From assembly GCA_963779325.1 (NCBI GenBank), contig CAVZXS010000037.1:310001-374000 (forward strand): DNA of 64,000 nt. The letters run 5' to 3'. This document shows, piece by piece, positions 1-8,575 of the stretch. The notes under the pieces are model-generated. The model ran no database searches, was not told the DNA's origin, and saw nothing but the letters and a program-made list of their open reading frames with translations. How positions within the stretch are numbered: position 1 is the first letter of the stretch; each line of letters starts with the position of its first letter. Both the position numbers and the translations under genes were made by a program. This stretch comes from CAVZXS01 sp963779325 (GTDB taxonomy: Bacteria > Bacteroidota > Bacteroidia > Chitinophagales > Chitinophagaceae).

Positions 1-1182
1 ATCATCAATATCTACATAAGCCATTACTTTATCAAATTGATTAAATCCCGGGTTACCGTAAGTTCCGGCATCGGCCGAATTAACCAAACCGTTCTCATGC
101 GTACTGACCAATACCGGGTAAGCTTTTAAATCAGCGTCTTTAAGCAGGTTTGTCAATATAAGATTGATCTCTCCCACCGTCCCTTTTTTATCTTTCCAAG
201 CCGATTTAACACCGTCGAACGCCCAGATACCCCTGTACTCATTCCATTGCATATTCTGCTGTACATACTTATAAATGGTTTTCATTTTTTCATACGGCGC
301 GGTAATGCCTTTTAATTTTTCATCTAAATCAGAAGTGCGGGGAATATTCTTTTTCAATTGCATTCCGAAGTCTTCATCTTCCATCAAATATTTTATAACC
401 TTCGGCCAATTTATTATGCGGCTTTCCCTTCTTCCGTTTATGGGATAAGCTACTATTTTTGTTTCAAGATGATCTTTGTAATAATCTTGATTTACAATAT
501 AGGGCTCGTGCCTGAAGGCAGGCACATTATTCATGGAGTATAATTTAGATGCCCGGCCTGCTTTGTTTTCCTCCTTTGTTTCATATTTATTATTACAAAA
601 TGGAATTGCAGCTATTTCAATTTCTTCAGGAAAGTCAATAGTAAAACGATTGTATTTAACGGGAATTGACCTTTGAAAATACCAGTCGATAAGACCGATA
701 TTGCTGTGCTTGTATTTGTATTCAATAATGCTTCCCGGTTTTACTTCAGGAAACGTAAATACTTTTTCGGAGTAACGCTTATTTACTTTCTTTTCATAAA
801 TTAATTTTTTTTCAACCGCGGTCACTTTAATATTTCCTGCTTCATCCAGGTTATAGGTTCTTGCTTCCAAGCCTGTTATATCCTCTTCATTCCTGAGGCT
901 GATATACTGCAAGTGAATATTAGCCTGGTCAGCCCCTTCTTGTGTGAGTATTTTAATGCGAACTCTTCTCTTCAGTTCTGCCCCGAAGTTGTACAGGTAA
1001 TCCAAATCGCCGGTTTCAAATAATACTACCGCTTCGGCTTTTTTGTCAAAATCACATTCTTTCATTTCCAAGTCGGCTTTCTCTACTTTGCCAAACTCAG
1101 GTATCTCGGATTTTTTTCCTTTCTGGGCGCTTACATACAGGCCGAACCCGATAAGGGCAATGAGTACTGATATTTTTTTCAT
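1..1182 (-). CDS. DUF3857/transglutaminase-like exported protein (partial, C-terminus beyond window)
   Basis: The first 394 codons are visible; the 3' end lies left of the window. The ATG at 1182 is followed by a signal peptide (basic MKK, a hydrophobic run, cleavage near VSA-Q at about residue 19). The body matches DUF3857: an N-terminal beta-rich domain, then from about residue 320 a transglutaminase-like segment (KYVQQNMQYNEWRG, and later YPVLVSTHENG). Where active transglutaminases carry the catalytic Cys, this protein reads KGTVGEINLIL, so it is probably a non-catalytic, periplasmic or surface-exposed member, which is common for these proteins in Bacteroidota. The true function is unknown. 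It diverges from the DUF1080 gene. Confidence 0.85.
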   Translation of the reverse strand, partial: MKKISVLIALIGFGLYVSAQKGKKSEIPEFGKVEKADLEMKECDFDKKAEAVVLFETGDLDYLYNFGAELKRRVRIKILTQEGADQANIHLQYISLRNEEDITGLEARTYNLDEAGNIKVTAVEKKLIYEKKVNKRYSEKVFTFPEVKPGSIIEYKYKHSNIGLIDWYFQRSIPVKYNRFTIDFPEEIEIAAIPFCNNKYETKEENKAGRASKLYSMNNVPAFRHEPYIVNQDYYKDHLETKIVAYPINGRRESRIINWPKVIKYLMEDEDFGMQLKKNIPRTSDLDEKLKGITAPYEKMKTIYKYVQQNMQWNEYRGIWAFDGVKSAWKDKKGTVGEINLILTNLLKDADLKAYPVLVSTHENGLVNSADAGTYGNPGFNQFDKVMAYVDIDD

Positions 1183-1516
1183 GTAACGGTTCTGTTTTAG
1201 GTGGTGGATGCAGATAGATTGTATAATATTTAGTTGTGGCTTTTTTTATTTCACAAAGGGCAAATGTTACTTTAGTAAAATTAATATTTTAAAGCAATAT
1301 GCCGAATAACGTGTGTTAAAATTTCGGCTTTATAATAAAAGTCCGGTATTTGTACCGTAATCATCCGTACAGCACGCCCGGGAACGATATTTGCAACTGC
1401 TTTTCCGATTTATCGCTAACCGAAAAAGGTTTTCGGGCCGGTTAAATTTTTCGCTATATTTATTCAGCCTGTTTACCGGTTAACAACAACTAACGCTGAA
1501 CTTAAAAATCAATTGT
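1183..1516. other. Divergent intergenic region, 334 bp
   Basis: This spacer separates the DUF3857 gene (leftward) from the DUF1080 lipoprotein gene (rightward). It is AT-rich near both starts and GC-richer in the middle (about 1370-1440). A TATATTTA at about 1455, one mismatch from TAnnTTTG, lies about 60 bp before the ATG at 1517 and could be its promoter. I see no RNA gene, hairpin terminator or open frame with coding character. Confidence 0.4.
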
Positions 1517-2263
1517 ATGAATTATAAAATTACCGCTTCATTCTTTGCTTTATCATTAGTATACATTGCTGCATGCAGCCAGCAGACCGGCGATCCGAAA
1601 GCCACCGAGGTATGGGAGCCCGTGCCAAAAGTAATTACACCCGTGGTTGCCAATCAGCCTCCTTCCGATGCCGTCGTTTTGTTTGACGGAAAAAATTTTA
1701 CTAATTGGCAGGCTGAAAAGGACGGCATCGCTACCAAATGGCAATTGAATAAAGACGGTTCTATGTATGCGGTAAAAGGAGCAGGCAATATACAAACCAA
1801 ACAAGCTTTTGGCAATTGCCAATTGCATGTAGAATGGCGCACACCTGCAAAAATAGAAGGTGAAGGACAGGGCCGCGGCAACGGCGGTATCTTTTTAATG
1901 GGTCTTTATGAGTTACAGGTACTGGACTCCTACGAGAATACTACTTACCCCAACGGACAGGCCGGCAGTATTTACAAACAACATATTCCGCTGGTAAACG
2001 CCTGCCTGAAACCCGGCGAGTGGCAGACCTATGATATTATTTTTACCGCCCCCAAATTTAATAAGGACAGTTCATTGGCATCGCCGGCAAGATTTACCGT
2101 ATTGCAAAATGGCGTACTTATACAAAACAATGTAGAAGTAAAAGGCCCGACTTTATATATCGGTCTTCCAAAATACACGGCGCACAGCGAGAAAAGACAG
2201 CTTGTAATTCAAGACCATAACAATACTACAAGCTATCGAAATATTTGGATAAGAGAATTATAA
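1517..2263 (+). CDS. DUF1080 (3-keto-disaccharide hydrolase-like) lipoprotein
   Basis: This is a 248-residue protein. The signal peptide ends in a lipobox, YIAAC, with the lipidated Cys at residue 20, so it is an anchored lipoprotein. A single DUF1080 domain (PF06439, concanavalin-like fold) covers about residues 50-248: the opening LFDGKNFTNW is at about 55-64, GNGGIFLMGLYELQVLDS at about 121-138, and the domain ends RNIWIREL. DUF1080 proteins have been linked to hydrolysis of 3-keto-glycosides and are often found with oxidoreductases and sugar isomerase-like TIM barrels. Such a TIM barrel lies 3.5 kb away (5795-6703), with a GH20 gene directly downstream in the opposite orientation, so a glycan-degradation role is a reasonable inference. 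The substrate is unknown. Confidence 0.9.
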   Translation: MNYKITASFFALSLVYIAACSQQTGDPKATEVWEPVPKVITPVVANQPPSDAVVLFDGKNFTNWQAEKDGIATKWQLNKDGSMYAVKGAGNIQTKQAFGNCQLHVEWRTPAKIEGEGQGRGNGGIFLMGLYELQVLDSYENTTYPNGQAGSIYKQHIPLVNACLKPGEWQTYDIIFTAPKFNKDSSLASPARFTVLQNGVLIQNNVEVKGPTLYIGLPKYTAHSEKRQLVIQDHNNTTSYRNIWIREL

Positions 2264-2296
2264 AATAAAAATTACAAACCCGATATCCGGATTGTC

Positions 2297-4213
2297 CTAA
2301 TTTTTAATTCCGGCTCTTGTCTGCATTTCTTTAATGGGCATATTGGTCATACGACCCACCGGTTCTTTACCCCGGTAGGTAATTACCTTCAGCATCACCG
2401 CATCTTTGGGTGGTGTAAGCGCCGTAGTATATTTCGGGTAAAATCTGTCAGGGAAAGAATTATCAAAGCTGTAATAGATATCCAAACCTTCTATTTCTGT
2501 AGCCAATTCAATCAGCAGGCCGCCTTTCGCATCTTTTTTAGCGGCAAAAATAGGATCGTATATCGCGGGTGAATACTTTTTCTCAGCAATATCATAGCGC
2601 TCAAAATGATTTTCTACTCTTGATACAAAATTGTTCCAGTTCTTTTTTTCTTTTGGCGACCACACAGATTCGGCCGTAGCGAAGGCACGCGGCCAAACCA
2701 TATACTGCAAGTGACGCATATTGTAAACCTGCTCAGTCCACAGATTAGCCTGACCGCCTTTAATATATTTTGCATCCACACCCGGCGGCAGCGGATCAAA
2801 TTGATAGGCTTTGTTCAATCGCAACGTTGCATATACCCTTGGTTCCGTTACCACATCACTTTGCATATAATCAATATAACAATAGGTGGTAGGACTCATC
2901 ACTACTTCGTTTTTCATTTTGGCCGCTTCTATCCCGCCCTTCTCTCCGCGCCAGCTCATTACTGCCGCAGTGGGCGATAAACCGCCTTCCATAATTTCAT
3001 CCCACCCCATAAATTTTTTTCCTTTCGATTCTATTATTTTCTCCAGCCTTTTTTCAAAATAACTTTGTACCTGGTGCATATTTTTCAAACCTTCTTTTTT
3101 CATCAGCGCTTTTACGGCAGCGCTTTTCTCCCAAAAATTCTTTGCACACTCATCACCACCGGTATGTATATATTCAAAAGGAAAAAGCTGCGCCACTTCG
3201 GTAAATACTTTATCTAAAAATTCGTACGTTTTTTCATTGGCCGGGCAAAGGCTGTTATCAACCAATGCGGTAAACCCGTGATCATGCCAGTCCATAATTT
3301 TTTCGCCTGAACGTACCCGGTAAGGTTTCGCTCCGGCCGGTGTACAGGCCAATTCGGGATAACTTGCAATGGCCGCCAAACTATGCCCGGGAACATCTAC
3401 TTCCGGAACAATATTTACAAAACGTTCTTTTGCATAAGCAACTACTTCCCTAATATCATCTTGTGTATAAAAGCCTCCGTAGGTTACCGGCTCATCCGGA
3501 GCGGGGGGTGTAAACGTACCGAAGTAGCCGGTCTTCTTTACGTTCCATGCTCCTTTCTCAGTAAGCTTGGGTAAACTTTTTATTTCAATACGCCATCCTT
3601 CATCATCGGTCAGGTGCCAATGCAAAATGTTGTATTTGTAACGAACCATATCGTCTATGAAAGTTTTTACTTCCTGCTTGGTAAAAAAATGACGCGATAC
3701 ATCAAACATTAATCCTCTCCAACCGAACCGCGGATAGTCGGTAATCTCTGCGCAGGGCAATTCCCATTTCACCGACTTTACAGCCACCGCACTTTCTATT
3801 TCTTTCGGAAATAATTGCAGCAATGTTTGTACCCCGTAAAATAAGCCCGCGGGTTTATTAGCTTTTAGTAAAACGCCTTCGGGTGTTACAGACAAAGAAT
3901 ATCCCTCATTACCAATTACCGCATCGGCGGTTTTATTCAGTTCTAATTTGATAGAGCCGGCAGCCGCTTCACCGGAAGTTTTAACCGGGTAGCCTGTAGC
4001 AGTTTGTAATCGTTGTTGTAAAAAAAGAACAGTCTGCTGCAGCTCAGGCAATGCAGGCGCATTGATTATGACATTTTCCGGCAAACTAAACACGCCTTTG
4101 GTTTCTACCAATTTTACAGGTACCGGTATTACAGCAATTTGTGCATTGGCTTTTTGATAGCTGCTGCACAATACAATAAGCAAGCAGGTTATAAATGCAG
4201 AGTTTCTTTTCAT
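2297..4213 (-). CDS. Beta-N-acetylhexosaminidase, GH20
   Basis: This is a 638-residue enzyme with a signal peptide (MKRNSAFITCLLIVLCSS, cleavage near ANA-Q, residue 25). The N-terminal GH20b domain spans about 25-155 and the GH20 TIM barrel about 160-520; a C-terminal segment with KGGLLIELATEIEGLDIYYSFDNS resembles the chitobiase C-terminal fold. The catalytic Asp-Glu pair is visible in HTGGDE (D354, E355), and substrate-site motifs WHLTDDEGWRIEI and EVDVPGH are intact. It should release terminal GlcNAc or GalNAc from glycans or chitooligosaccharides in the periplasm or at the cell surface. It is the last of three leftward genes (isomerase-like, tail sheath, GH20) and may be cotranscribed with them, although the 127-bp gap allows its own promoter. 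Confidence 0.95.
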   Translation of the reverse strand: MKRNSAFITCLLIVLCSSYQKANAQIAVIPVPVKLVETKGVFSLPENVIINAPALPELQQTVLFLQQRLQTATGYPVKTSGEAAAGSIKLELNKTADAVIGNEGYSLSVTPEGVLLKANKPAGLFYGVQTLLQLFPKEIESAVAVKSVKWELPCAEITDYPRFGWRGLMFDVSRHFFTKQEVKTFIDDMVRYKYNILHWHLTDDEGWRIEIKSLPKLTEKGAWNVKKTGYFGTFTPPAPDEPVTYGGFYTQDDIREVVAYAKERFVNIVPEVDVPGHSLAAIASYPELACTPAGAKPYRVRSGEKIMDWHDHGFTALVDNSLCPANEKTYEFLDKVFTEVAQLFPFEYIHTGGDECAKNFWEKSAAVKALMKKEGLKNMHQVQSYFEKRLEKIIESKGKKFMGWDEIMEGGLSPTAAVMSWRGEKGGIEAAKMKNEVVMSPTTYCYIDYMQSDVVTEPRVYATLRLNKAYQFDPLPPGVDAKYIKGGQANLWTEQVYNMRHLQYMVWPRAFATAESVWSPKEKKNWNNFVSRVENHFERYDIAEKKYSPAIYDPIFAAKKDAKGGLLIELATEIEGLDIYYSFDNSFPDRFYPKYTTALTPPKDAVMLKVITYRGKEPVGRMTNMPIKEMQTRAGIKN

Positions 4214-4340
4214 ATAGCAATCGAGGTTTTTAATTGTACAGGCAATTTAAAGTATTATAAAGACTATTGGCAAAATAATTCTCGCCCCAATTTTCGGGAC
4301 GACAAGCTGCTTACATATTCAAAGCGAATCTTGTTTGTTA

Positions 4341-5759
4341 TTACGTTTCGGTGTGCATCTTGTGCATTAAGCGAATGATAATAAATTCGGCCGGTTTTAC
4401 GGCGGCCATTCCTATTTCTATAATCAGCCGGCCTTCCAAAATATCCAATTGCGTCATTGTTTCATTCAAACCTGCCTTGACAAAAAAAGCTTCTTCCGGT
4501 TTCAGGCCCTGCAAGGCTCCTGCCTGCCATTGCTGTATAAGGTAATTTTCAATCATTGCTTTTATCTGCTTCCATGTTTTTGGAGCGTTGGGCTCAAATA
4601 CGAATGGTGCGGTTGCTTTTTTTACAGATACTTCTACCATTGTAAAGAACCTGCGCACGGAAATATAGCGCCATTCATTATCATTACCCGCCAGTGTACG
4701 GGCACCCCAAATAAGAGCCGTACCCATTCCTTCAAATGTACGTATCGCATTGATTGATTTTCCTGCGGTTGGGTCTACATTCAAATCAGCCTGTTCAGCG
4801 CTTCTGATTAATATTTCCGGGCGAATGGCGCCGGCAATATTAATATTCGCAGGGGCTTTCCATACGCCGCGGGTCTTATCTACTTTAGCATAAATGCCTG
4901 CCGCCGCAGGCGATGCGGGCAATAATAATTCAAGATTATTAATTGCGTCTTTAGCCGCGCTAAAATAGTTTATATGCTCTGTTTTAAATTGCTTTAGCGT
5001 GCCGCTAAATGAAAAGATACCGCTGCCGGTAACTTTTACCGATTCATCATTATCGATGTCGGTACCCTGTATTTTATAATAATAATTAAGTGCTGTAAAA
5101 ATTCGCGGATAATATACCGCAGCATATTTCAGTTCATCTGCAGTACCGGTTATTAAGTCCCTTCCAATATCCACATCCATTTTATGCGGCAGTGCGGGGT
5201 TCATAAAAATATCCATCAATAAAAACCTGTCTTTTAATTGCCCGCATTGCTGCATGGCTTTTTTATGCAATGTATAGTAATCCGTTGCGGCAGTCATGTT
5301 TGACGCGTCAGGAAAAAGCAGTAAAGTCACTTCATCCGTGTTCGCTATCGCATTCAATCCTGTTTCTAATGCAGCACGGTCTATATTACCTGTATTGTTA
5401 TAATTACCTGCTGATACAATGTAACAGGCGCCTCCTCCATTATTGAAAAAAAGCTGTAACGAATAATACAGTATGAAGCGGGAAGGAAATTCAATTTTGG
5501 CTTTTGCGTCTACCGCTGTAGCTGAGGCGATGATATCTACAGAAATGCCGGTTTCCGATTTTGGAAATCCAAAAAACTGTTCGTACTCTTTCAAAGAAGT
5601 TATCCGAAGCGGTGTATTAAGCAAATCACCGGGTCCGTCTCTTTGCGCTTTTTCCGTGTAACCAATAAATGCAGGGGTAGCCGTTTCCACCGAAATAACA
5701 GACGATGGAAATTTTGAATTCTCTTCTATGTATATGCCCGGCGTTTTATATCCTGCCAT
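4341..5759 (-). CDS. Contractile phage tail sheath-like protein (orphan)
   Basis: I chose the ATG at 5759 (472 residues, starting MAGYKTPGIYIEE) because this is the usual opening of the family; longer frames back to 5840 would overlap the neighbouring gene. Family marks are strong: the N-terminal 'TPGVYVEE-like' motif, TPAFIGYTEKA at about 31, the mid-protein VDKTRGVWKAPANINIAG region, ALIWGARTLAG-(x)-EWRYISVRRFF, and the C-terminal KPAEFIIIRLMHKM. This is the subtilisin-like sheath (PF04984/PF17482) of contractile tails and extracellular contractile injection systems. No tube, baseplate, spike, AAA+ or tape-measure gene lies anywhere in the window. The gene sits between a sugar isomerase-like gene (35 bp upstream) and GH20. 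It is full length with no disruption, so it may be a displaced structural gene of an injection system encoded elsewhere. Confidence 0.88.
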   Translation of the reverse strand: MAGYKTPGIYIEENSKFPSSVISVETATPAFIGYTEKAQRDGPGDLLNTPLRITSLKEYEQFFGFPKSETGISVDIIASATAVDAKAKIEFPSRFILYYSLQLFFNNGGGACYIVSAGNYNNTGNIDRAALETGLNAIANTDEVTLLLFPDASNMTAATDYYTLHKKAMQQCGQLKDRFLLMDIFMNPALPHKMDVDIGRDLITGTADELKYAAVYYPRIFTALNYYYKIQGTDIDNDESVKVTGSGIFSFSGTLKQFKTEHINYFSAAKDAINNLELLLPASPAAAGIYAKVDKTRGVWKAPANINIAGAIRPEILIRSAEQADLNVDPTAGKSINAIRTFEGMGTALIWGARTLAGNDNEWRYISVRRFFTMVEVSVKKATAPFVFEPNAPKTWKQIKAMIENYLIQQWQAGALQGLKPEEAFFVKAGLNETMTQLDILEGRLIIEIGMAAVKPAEFIIIRLMHKMHTET

Positions 5760-5794
5760 ACTTACTGATTTAATCTTATCACTAATATTAGCTG

Positions 5795-6703
5795 CTAATA
5801 TTTCCATTTCTTCATTATAGCAAGATTTTCTTTGGCGCAATCCAGCGGCGTACGGCCCTGGTAAGATTCCTGTTCAATAATATAATGCGTATTCTTTGAT
5901 GTTTTGCGTACCAGATCAATAACTTCTTTTACATTTACCACGCCGCTTCCAAGCAAAGCGCTTTCATACTTTTCATTCTTATCTGTACTCAATACCTCGT
6001 CCTTTACATGCAACGATTGGAACCTGCCGGGATATTGCTTTACAATATCAATGGCTTTGGCGCCGCCATTGTACAAATTACCGGTATCCAATTGCTGAAT
6101 CACCAGGTTGGGATCGGTATTTTTTAAAATAATATCATACAGCGTCATACCGTTCAGCTTTTCACTGAATTCAAAATCGTGGTTATGATACCCGAATTTC
6201 ATTCCTGATTTTTTACAGAGCTCGCCGCTTTTATTAAATACTTCCATCAAGGATAAGAACGCATCATAGCTTTTTCGGTAACTGTTTTCCATTGACGGGC
6301 TGATTACAAATTGCTGTCCCGTCGCGGCGGCATCTTCCACGGTATATTTCCACAAATCGGTAAAATCTTTTTTGGCTTCATCCCAATGTGCAGGACCCAT
6401 TACAGTATGGCCACTCGGCATTTTCATCCCTAAATCATTCAATATTTTTTTAAACTCCGCCGGTGTGTATCCGTAAAATTTTCTGTTTACATAATTGGCA
6501 TGCTCTACATTTTTATAGCCCATTGCCGCCAACTGTTTTAATGTACCCAACGGGTCCTTTGTCATATCGGTACGGATGGAGTACAACTGTATACCGACAA
6601 TTTCTTTTTTCTTAGGTTCGGTAAAGAAATTGCGGGGCAACAGCGAATAGCCGGCCGCTATCATTGCGCTGTTTTGTAAAAATGCTTTGCGGGTAATTGC
6701 CAT
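5795..6703 (-). CDS. Sugar phosphate isomerase/epimerase-family TIM barrel protein, exported
   Basis: The 302-residue product begins MAITRKAFLQNSAMIAAG, an N-terminal segment resembling a Tat signal (TRKAFLQ, with RK instead of RR) followed by a hydrophobic stretch. Residues 35-300 form an AP-endonuclease-2/xylose isomerase-like TIM barrel: VGIQLYSIRTDM, KFGYHNHDFEF (metal-binding His-His region, about 170), QQLDTGNLY, HVKDE and YIIEQESY. In Bacteroidota these exported barrels usually accompany DUF1080 proteins and oxidoreductases in sugar-oxidising or 3-keto-sugar pathways; the exact reaction cannot be read from sequence. It is the upstream gene of a leftward group with the sheath gene. Confidence 0.88.
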   Translation of the reverse strand: MAITRKAFLQNSAMIAAGYSLLPRNFFTEPKKKEIVGIQLYSIRTDMTKDPLGTLKQLAAMGYKNVEHANYVNRKFYGYTPAEFKKILNDLGMKMPSGHTVMGPAHWDEAKKDFTDLWKYTVEDAAATGQQFVISPSMENSYRKSYDAFLSLMEVFNKSGELCKKSGMKFGYHNHDFEFSEKLNGMTLYDIILKNTDPNLVIQQLDTGNLYNGGAKAIDIVKQYPGRFQSLHVKDEVLSTDKNEKYESALLGSGVVNVKEVIDLVRKTSKNTHYIIEQESYQGRTPLDCAKENLAIMKKWKY

Positions 6704-6844
6704 GATTGAATTGATTATGTTTTAAAAAAATTGGTATCCGGTTATTAAGATACTAATTTTTATATTAAGACTTGCCGTAAAGTTTTTTAAATAACAAATA
6801 CCTGATTACACTGGCAAAGGCATAAAAAAACATCAACCGTTAGT

Positions 6845-7614
6845 TTAGTTCTTTTCAGGCTCCCGCTTTTTCCCCGCCAAATACCTTTTACCAAGGAAAG
6901 CGATAAGCGGCACCAGTATCACGACTAAGAAATATTTCGGGTCATCCAAGAGTACGGTCCATAATTTCCGAAACATATTTTTCTCCAGCTTGATTCGAAT
7001 GGGGATGATCCTGTTATCCAGTTCTGCTGTAGAGTCGGGCATATAAGCCGTTACTTTTAAAATAAGCGAGGTGGTGTTTTTATCTGTTTTGGTCAGCACC
7101 GACCAGCCCCAGTTATTTCCTTTTATGGTATCTACTTTTTGTTTGTCGGAGGTATGGTTTACGGGTGTAATGGTATAGTCCTTAGCCGGGTCAAGCAGGT
7201 TTACTTCTATGTAGTCATACAGGTTAATGTTGAGTGTATTAATAATATTGGTGTCCTTATCTTTCATATCTACCTGTTGCAGTTTTTCAATTATACGCAG
7301 TGTATCCCTCACTTTACTTTCGGGGAAATTAATATTCAGGTAGGCCCTGATATTTTTAAGCTCGTTTCGTTTAATGGTTGTGAAATAGCTGTAACCCAGT
7401 ATAGCTGATTTTTGTTTTTTGCAGGCATACATGGGGATAATTCTAAGATGGTTTGCAACCGGCAGTATCGACAGACAGCGGTCAGAATCTACAGCGGCAA
7501 TAGAATCGATACCTTTAGTTGAGTCGCTCCGGGAACATCTTCCACTTTACTGGCGTTATTGCAACTGCAGGCAATTAGTAAAATAATTGCCGCAAAGGAC
7601 AGGTGCTTAGGCAT
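6845..7614 (-). pseudogene. Lipoprotein with C-terminal membrane anchor, interrupted by a frameshift
   Basis: An ATG at 7614 starts MPKHLSFAAIILLIAC, a lipoprotein signal with Cys at residue 16, but that frame stops after 42 codons. The next frame continues ...SDSTKGIDSIAAV and runs into a 195-codon frame that starts formally at 7432. Adding one C to the GGG run (+ strand 7531-7533) would join them into one product of about 256 residues. The long part has a beta-rich extracytoplasmic region (YDYIEVNLLDPAKDYTI, WGWSVLTKTDKNTTSLILKVTAYMP) and ends with a transmembrane helix (YFLVVILVPLIAFLG, about 60 nt before the stop) and a basic tail. No known family recognised. The break may be a sequencing error in the C/G run. 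Confidence 0.65.
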
Positions 7615-7746
7615 GGTCAAAAACTTTGTATAAAGCTACCAACATCTTGCACTAAAAACTATAACCTGTTTGTGGTATTTTAAGGTAAGCAGTTTTTGCC
7701 AATTTGTATTACGCTACATTCGACTTGAAAGCTTTTATTGAATTTA

Positions 7747-8007
7747 TCAAACCGCCTTTGCATAGGTTTCTTCTTCAATATCATAATCATCTTGCAAACC
7801 AAGCCAAAACTTGGCCGAATTACCAAAATACTTACTAAGTCGTAATGCAGTATCACCAGTAATTCTGCGGTTGCCTTTAATAATTTCAGATATTCTTGTT
7901 TGAGGTATTTCAATATCTTTCGCAAGACGGTAAGCAGTAATATTAAACGGAATCAAAAACTCTTCCATGAGAATTTCCCCGGGGTGAATATTTTTTAGCT
8001 TTGCCAT
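7747..8007 (-). CDS. higA: HigA-family antitoxin (XRE-type HTH)
   Basis: The 86-residue product opens MAKLKNIHPGEILMEEFLIP, the classic start of the HigA / VapI addiction-module antidote family, and carries an XRE helix-turn-helix at about 25-60 (AYRLAKDIEIPQTRISEIIKGNRRITGDTALRLSKYFG). It ends WLGLQDDYDIEEE, which is also typical. HigA neutralises the ribosome-dependent mRNase HigB and represses their shared operon. The partner lies immediately upstream (stop at 8021-8023, 13 bp before this ATG) in the usual toxin-antitoxin order, but it is broken (see the 8021-8267 entry). The antitoxin itself looks intact. Confidence 0.93.
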   Translation of the reverse strand: MAKLKNIHPGEILMEEFLIPFNITAYRLAKDIEIPQTRISEIIKGNRRITGDTALRLSKYFGNSAKFWLGLQDDYDIEEETYAKAV

Positions 8008-8020
8008 ATATAAATTTTTT

Positions 8021-8267
8021 AATGATAATCTATTATTTCAACTTCTGATGCATTACCGCTATTCCATTTAAAAATAATGCGTCACTGATCGTTAACTCGA
8101 ATGCTGTAAAATTCTTTCAACTTACCCGATAACTTTTCCAATCTATTAGCATAATAAGAGCTGGTAAGCTTGCCTGTGCCGAGAGATACAGACAGGTCTT
8201 TCTTTTCTTGTGTAAATAAAATGATGGTTACCAACACAAGTACGAACGAGAAGATATATTTTCTCAT
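8021..8267 (-). pseudogene. HigB toxin remnant, chimeric and stop-interrupted
   Basis: Read leftward from ATG 8267, the frame encodes a signal peptide plus EKKDLSVSLGTGKLTSSYYAN, which resembles the N-terminus of a Bacteroidota outer-membrane protein. It then switches to HigB sequence: LEKLSGKLKEFYSIRVNDQ, a TGA stop (8082-8084), and still in frame RIIFKWNSGNASEVEIIDYH and a TAA at 8021. Intact HigB proteins have Trp at the TGA position (NGxWRI-like) and about 50 more N-terminal residues. So the toxin has lost its N-terminal half and carries a nonsense codon within its conserved core. A TAAATTTG -7 element at 8333-8340 may drive it. Confidence 0.75.
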
Positions 8268-8575
8268 AAGCGTTAAAAGTCAGATGATTTTAAACAGCAG
8301 TAAATTGTTTTGCGCCCTTCTCTAACCAAAGCCAAATTTATACTTAAACCTTTTACTAAATGGCTGTATGAATAATTTTTACAAACTGTATACCTTACTT
8401 AAAGTTTAGTCGTTTTAAAAGTAGCTTGTAAATAGCAATTAAAATATCCTTTTCTTACTACCATCTTTTTACTTTTTACACCAAATTGAAAAAAGAAATT
8501 CAGGTTCCGTTTATAACCTTTATCATTTACTTTCGCTTACAGAACAGTTATATACCTTTACCTGTTAGTACTGCT
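8268..8575. other. Intergenic region upstream of the UbiD-like gene
   Basis: This 308-bp divergent spacer holds a leftward TAAATTTG at 8333-8340 facing the higB remnant and a rightward TACTTTCG (about 8528-8535, one mismatch to TAnnTTTG) about 40 bp before the ATG of the UbiD-like gene at 8576. I see nothing else recognisable. Confidence 0.4.
8333..8340 (-). promoter_or_regulatory. Bacteroidota -7 promoter element for the higB remnant
   Basis: The + strand reads CAAATTTA, i.e. TAAATTTG on the minus strand, an exact TAnnTTTG. It lies 66 bp upstream of ATG 8267. The -33 region has only a weak TTTAAG. It could still drive higA. Confidence 0.35.

Noticed and set aside
4341..5759. A prophage or eCIS cluster
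   Set aside because: Only the sheath is present; no integrase, tube, baseplate, portal or ATPase gene nearby.
8021..8267. TGA read as tryptophan in the HigB remnant
   Set aside because: No other gene here has in-frame TGA, and the N-terminus is also lost, so decay is simpler than recoding.
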